Shown one piece after another: positions 5,244 through 5,260 of a stretch of DNA of 5,260 bases (its first letter is position 1; each line of letters begins with the position of its first letter). Below the pieces are notes generated by a model. That model saw only the letters and a list, made by a program, of their open reading frames with translations. It searched no databases and was not told where the DNA came from. Position numbers and translations under genes: made by a program. Origin of the DNA: Rhodospirillales bacterium (lineage in GTDB: Bacteria > Pseudomonadota > Alphaproteobacteria > Acetobacterales > Acetobacteraceae); the NCBI GenBank assembly GCA_015654825.1, contig JAATGE010000254.1, forward strand, positions 1 through 5,260. The letters are read 5' to 3'.

Positions 5244-5260
5244 ATGCACACCCGCCTCGC
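5244..5260 (+). CDS. Start of the next gene, possibly lspA (cut by the window edge)
   Basis: An ATG at 5244 opens a frame (MHTRL) that runs off the window. A GTG at 5238, in the same frame, overlaps the third ileS TGA as GTGA and is an alternative start. Only five or so codons are visible, so the sequence gives no identification. In proteobacteria ileS is usually followed by lspA, the prolipoprotein signal peptidase, and a short basic N-terminus would fit. The identity is inferred from synteny. Its closeness to 5241, rather than to the first TGA at 5187, suggests that the functional ileS gene ends, or recently ended, at 5241. Confidence 0.35.

Overview
The window is GC-rich bacterial chromosome that looks alphaproteobacterial. 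The likely family is Acetobacteraceae or a close Rhodospirillales relative. The reasons are strong G/C bias at third codon positions, an IleS N-terminus of the alphaproteobacterial kind (DYRDTVFLPRTDFPMR), and intergenic GC-rich and A/T-rich palindromes of a style I associate with acetic-acid bacteria. The family assignment is inference, because there is no rRNA here.

Layout: positions 1-449 hold no convincing gene, only a series of inverted repeats (19-59, 97-115, 121-137, 322-369, 407-433). A minus-strand gene at 450-1193 encodes a 2-keto-4-pentenoate hydratase of the fumarylacetoacetate-hydrolase superfamily. A divergent intergenic region (1194-1379) carries a conspicuous A/T-rich palindrome of about 69 bp. 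On the plus strand follow ribF (1380-2321, bifunctional riboflavin kinase/FAD synthetase) and ileS (2443-5187 to its first stop). The last bases hold the probable start of another gene, expected from synteny to be lspA. The order ribF-ileS-lspA is a known conserved proteobacterial cluster linking flavin cofactor synthesis, isoleucine tRNA charging and lipoprotein signal-peptide removal.

The most striking feature is the 3' end of ileS. The family's C-terminal zinc peptide has four cysteines (CxxC, 17-residue step, CxxC). The first pair is present as C895 and C898. The second pair falls exactly on two in-frame TGA codons (5185-5187 and 5194-5196), with spacing identical to the E. coli enzyme as I remember it. 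The frame then continues as plausible IleS C-terminus to a third TGA at 5239-5241, which overlaps or abuts the next start. This could be UGA recoding as selenocysteine or cysteine at two zinc ligands, recent loss of the zinc peptide, or sequence error. The window alone cannot decide.

A second small point of interest is a 42-codon frame between ribF and ileS that overlaps both neighbours by ATGA junctions.
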